A stretch of 64,000 nucleotides of DNA from Desulfarculaceae bacterium (lineage in GTDB: Bacteria > Desulfobacterota > Desulfarculia > Desulfarculales > Desulfarculaceae), in the NCBI GenBank assembly GCA_020444545.1, contig JAHLKT010000006.1, positions 124,001 to 188,000 on the forward strand. The letters are read 5' to 3'. The notes beneath the pieces were generated by a model. The model was not told where the DNA came from, searched no databases, and saw nothing but the letters and a program-made list of their open reading frames with translations. A program made the position numbers and the translations under genes. Positions 63,694-64,000 of this stretch are shown one piece after another. Every line of letters begins with the position of its first letter. The first letter of the stretch is position 1.

Positions 63694-64000
63694 TCAGGCG
63701 TCCACCTTTTGGGGCGGGCGCTTGGCCGGGGCGTACTTGACCAGGAGAATCAGGCCCGGGATGGCCGCCAGGGTGCAGAAAATGAAGAAGCCCGGCCAGC
63801 CCATGTACTGGGCCATCCAGCCGGTGGGCGCGCTGGCCACCACCCGGGGGATGCCGATGAGGCTGGAGAGCAGGGCGTACTGGGTGGCGGTAAAGCGCTT
63901 GTCGGTGAGGGTGGCCATGAAGGCCAGGAAGGCCGCCGTGCCCATGCCCGAGGCAAGGTTCTCAAAGGCGATCACCGCGGCCAAGGCCCATATCTGGTGG
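63694..64000 (-). CDS. AmpG-like MFS permease, C-terminal part (cut by window edge)
   Basis: 102 visible residues. The signature of AmpG is present: IAFENLASGMGTAAFLAFMATL, DKRFTATQYALLSSLIGIPRV and PTGWMAQYMGWPGFFIFCTLA, then the PGLILL span. AmpG brings muropeptides from the periplasm into the cytoplasm for recycling. The frame runs off the right edge, so the N-terminal half is not seen. Convergent with the MGMT gene, ten bases apart. Confidence 0.85.
   Translation of the reverse strand, partial: HQIWALAAVIAFENLASGMGTAAFLAFMATLTDKRFTATQYALLSSLIGIPRVVASAPTGWMAQYMGWPGFFIFCTLAAIPGLILLVKYAPAKRPPQKVDA

Overview
The window is a GC-rich, densely packed bacterial chromosome segment of about 67 protein genes (two cut by the window ends). 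I see no rRNA, tRNA, CRISPR array, insertion sequence or prophage. Gene content suggests a strictly or largely anaerobic deltaproteobacterium (Desulfobacterota): a Wolinella-type fumarate reductase next to a two-subunit class I fumarase, pyruvate phosphate dikinase, a stand-alone pyruvate/oxaloacetate carboxyltransferase subunit, a CoA-disulfide reductase-rhodanese fusion, a RACo-like ASKHA ferredoxin protein, a CooT nickel protein and an octaheme HAO-family cytochrome. The lineage is an inference from gene content, not from a marker tree. TTG and GTG starts are common.

Layout. 1-1403: end of a Yip1-like membrane gene, an unknown exported protein and a tiny zinc-ribbon gene. 1682-7212: queA-tgt-yajC-secD-secF (queuosine tRNA modification plus Sec accessory proteins) behind a near-consensus promoter. 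7310-9514: parA-parB-NYN nuclease-like gene. 9515-10409: a lower-GC island with one unknown gene. 10410-13307: plsY, then DUF3842-CooT-metallo-hydrolase-EamA transporter. 13964-16696: potassium channel with TrkA-N domain, a zinc-ribbon DUF3426 protein and hpt. 16884-21630: fumarase alpha and beta followed by frdC-frdA-frdB, all co-directional and ending at a strong terminator. 21799-24128: glycosyltransferase, unknown membrane protein, queE.

24441-34797: octaheme cytochrome, ferritin, periplasmic carbonic anhydrase, pycB-like carboxyltransferase, DHH phosphoesterase, small membrane protein, fabH-like ketoacyl synthase, ppdK. 34948-39075: aminotransferase, homoserine dehydrogenase, an ApgM-family enzyme that is probably a homoserine kinase, and a thioesterase. 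39342-41194: REC-GGDEF diguanylate cyclase, fluoride channel crcB and DUF190. 41322-45425: CoA-disulfide reductase-rhodanese, metallo-beta-lactamase-fold hydrolase, DUF2080 mini-protein and a dihydrolipoamide dehydrogenase-like enzyme. 45508-53572: exported protein, ASKHA protein, EndoIII-like glycosylase, EF-G paralogue, DUF2059 and M48 protease. 53574-62588: gpmI, then rsfS-nadD-proA-proB-obgE-rpmA-rplU and hflK-hflC. The right end holds an AraC-HTH/MGMT fusion and the C-terminus of an AmpG-like permease.

The most unusual signal is non-coding. All three long gaps between convergent genes (13308-13963, 24129-24440, 48299-48651) share one architecture: a purine-rich tract follows the plus-strand gene and a pyrimidine-rich tract precedes the end of the minus-strand gene, so both converging transcripts run into GA-rich sequence, and the two arms are partly complementary. 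The interiors share short motifs and contain strong hairpins. I interpret this as a possible dispersed element specific to convergent 3' ends; it needs a genome-wide search.
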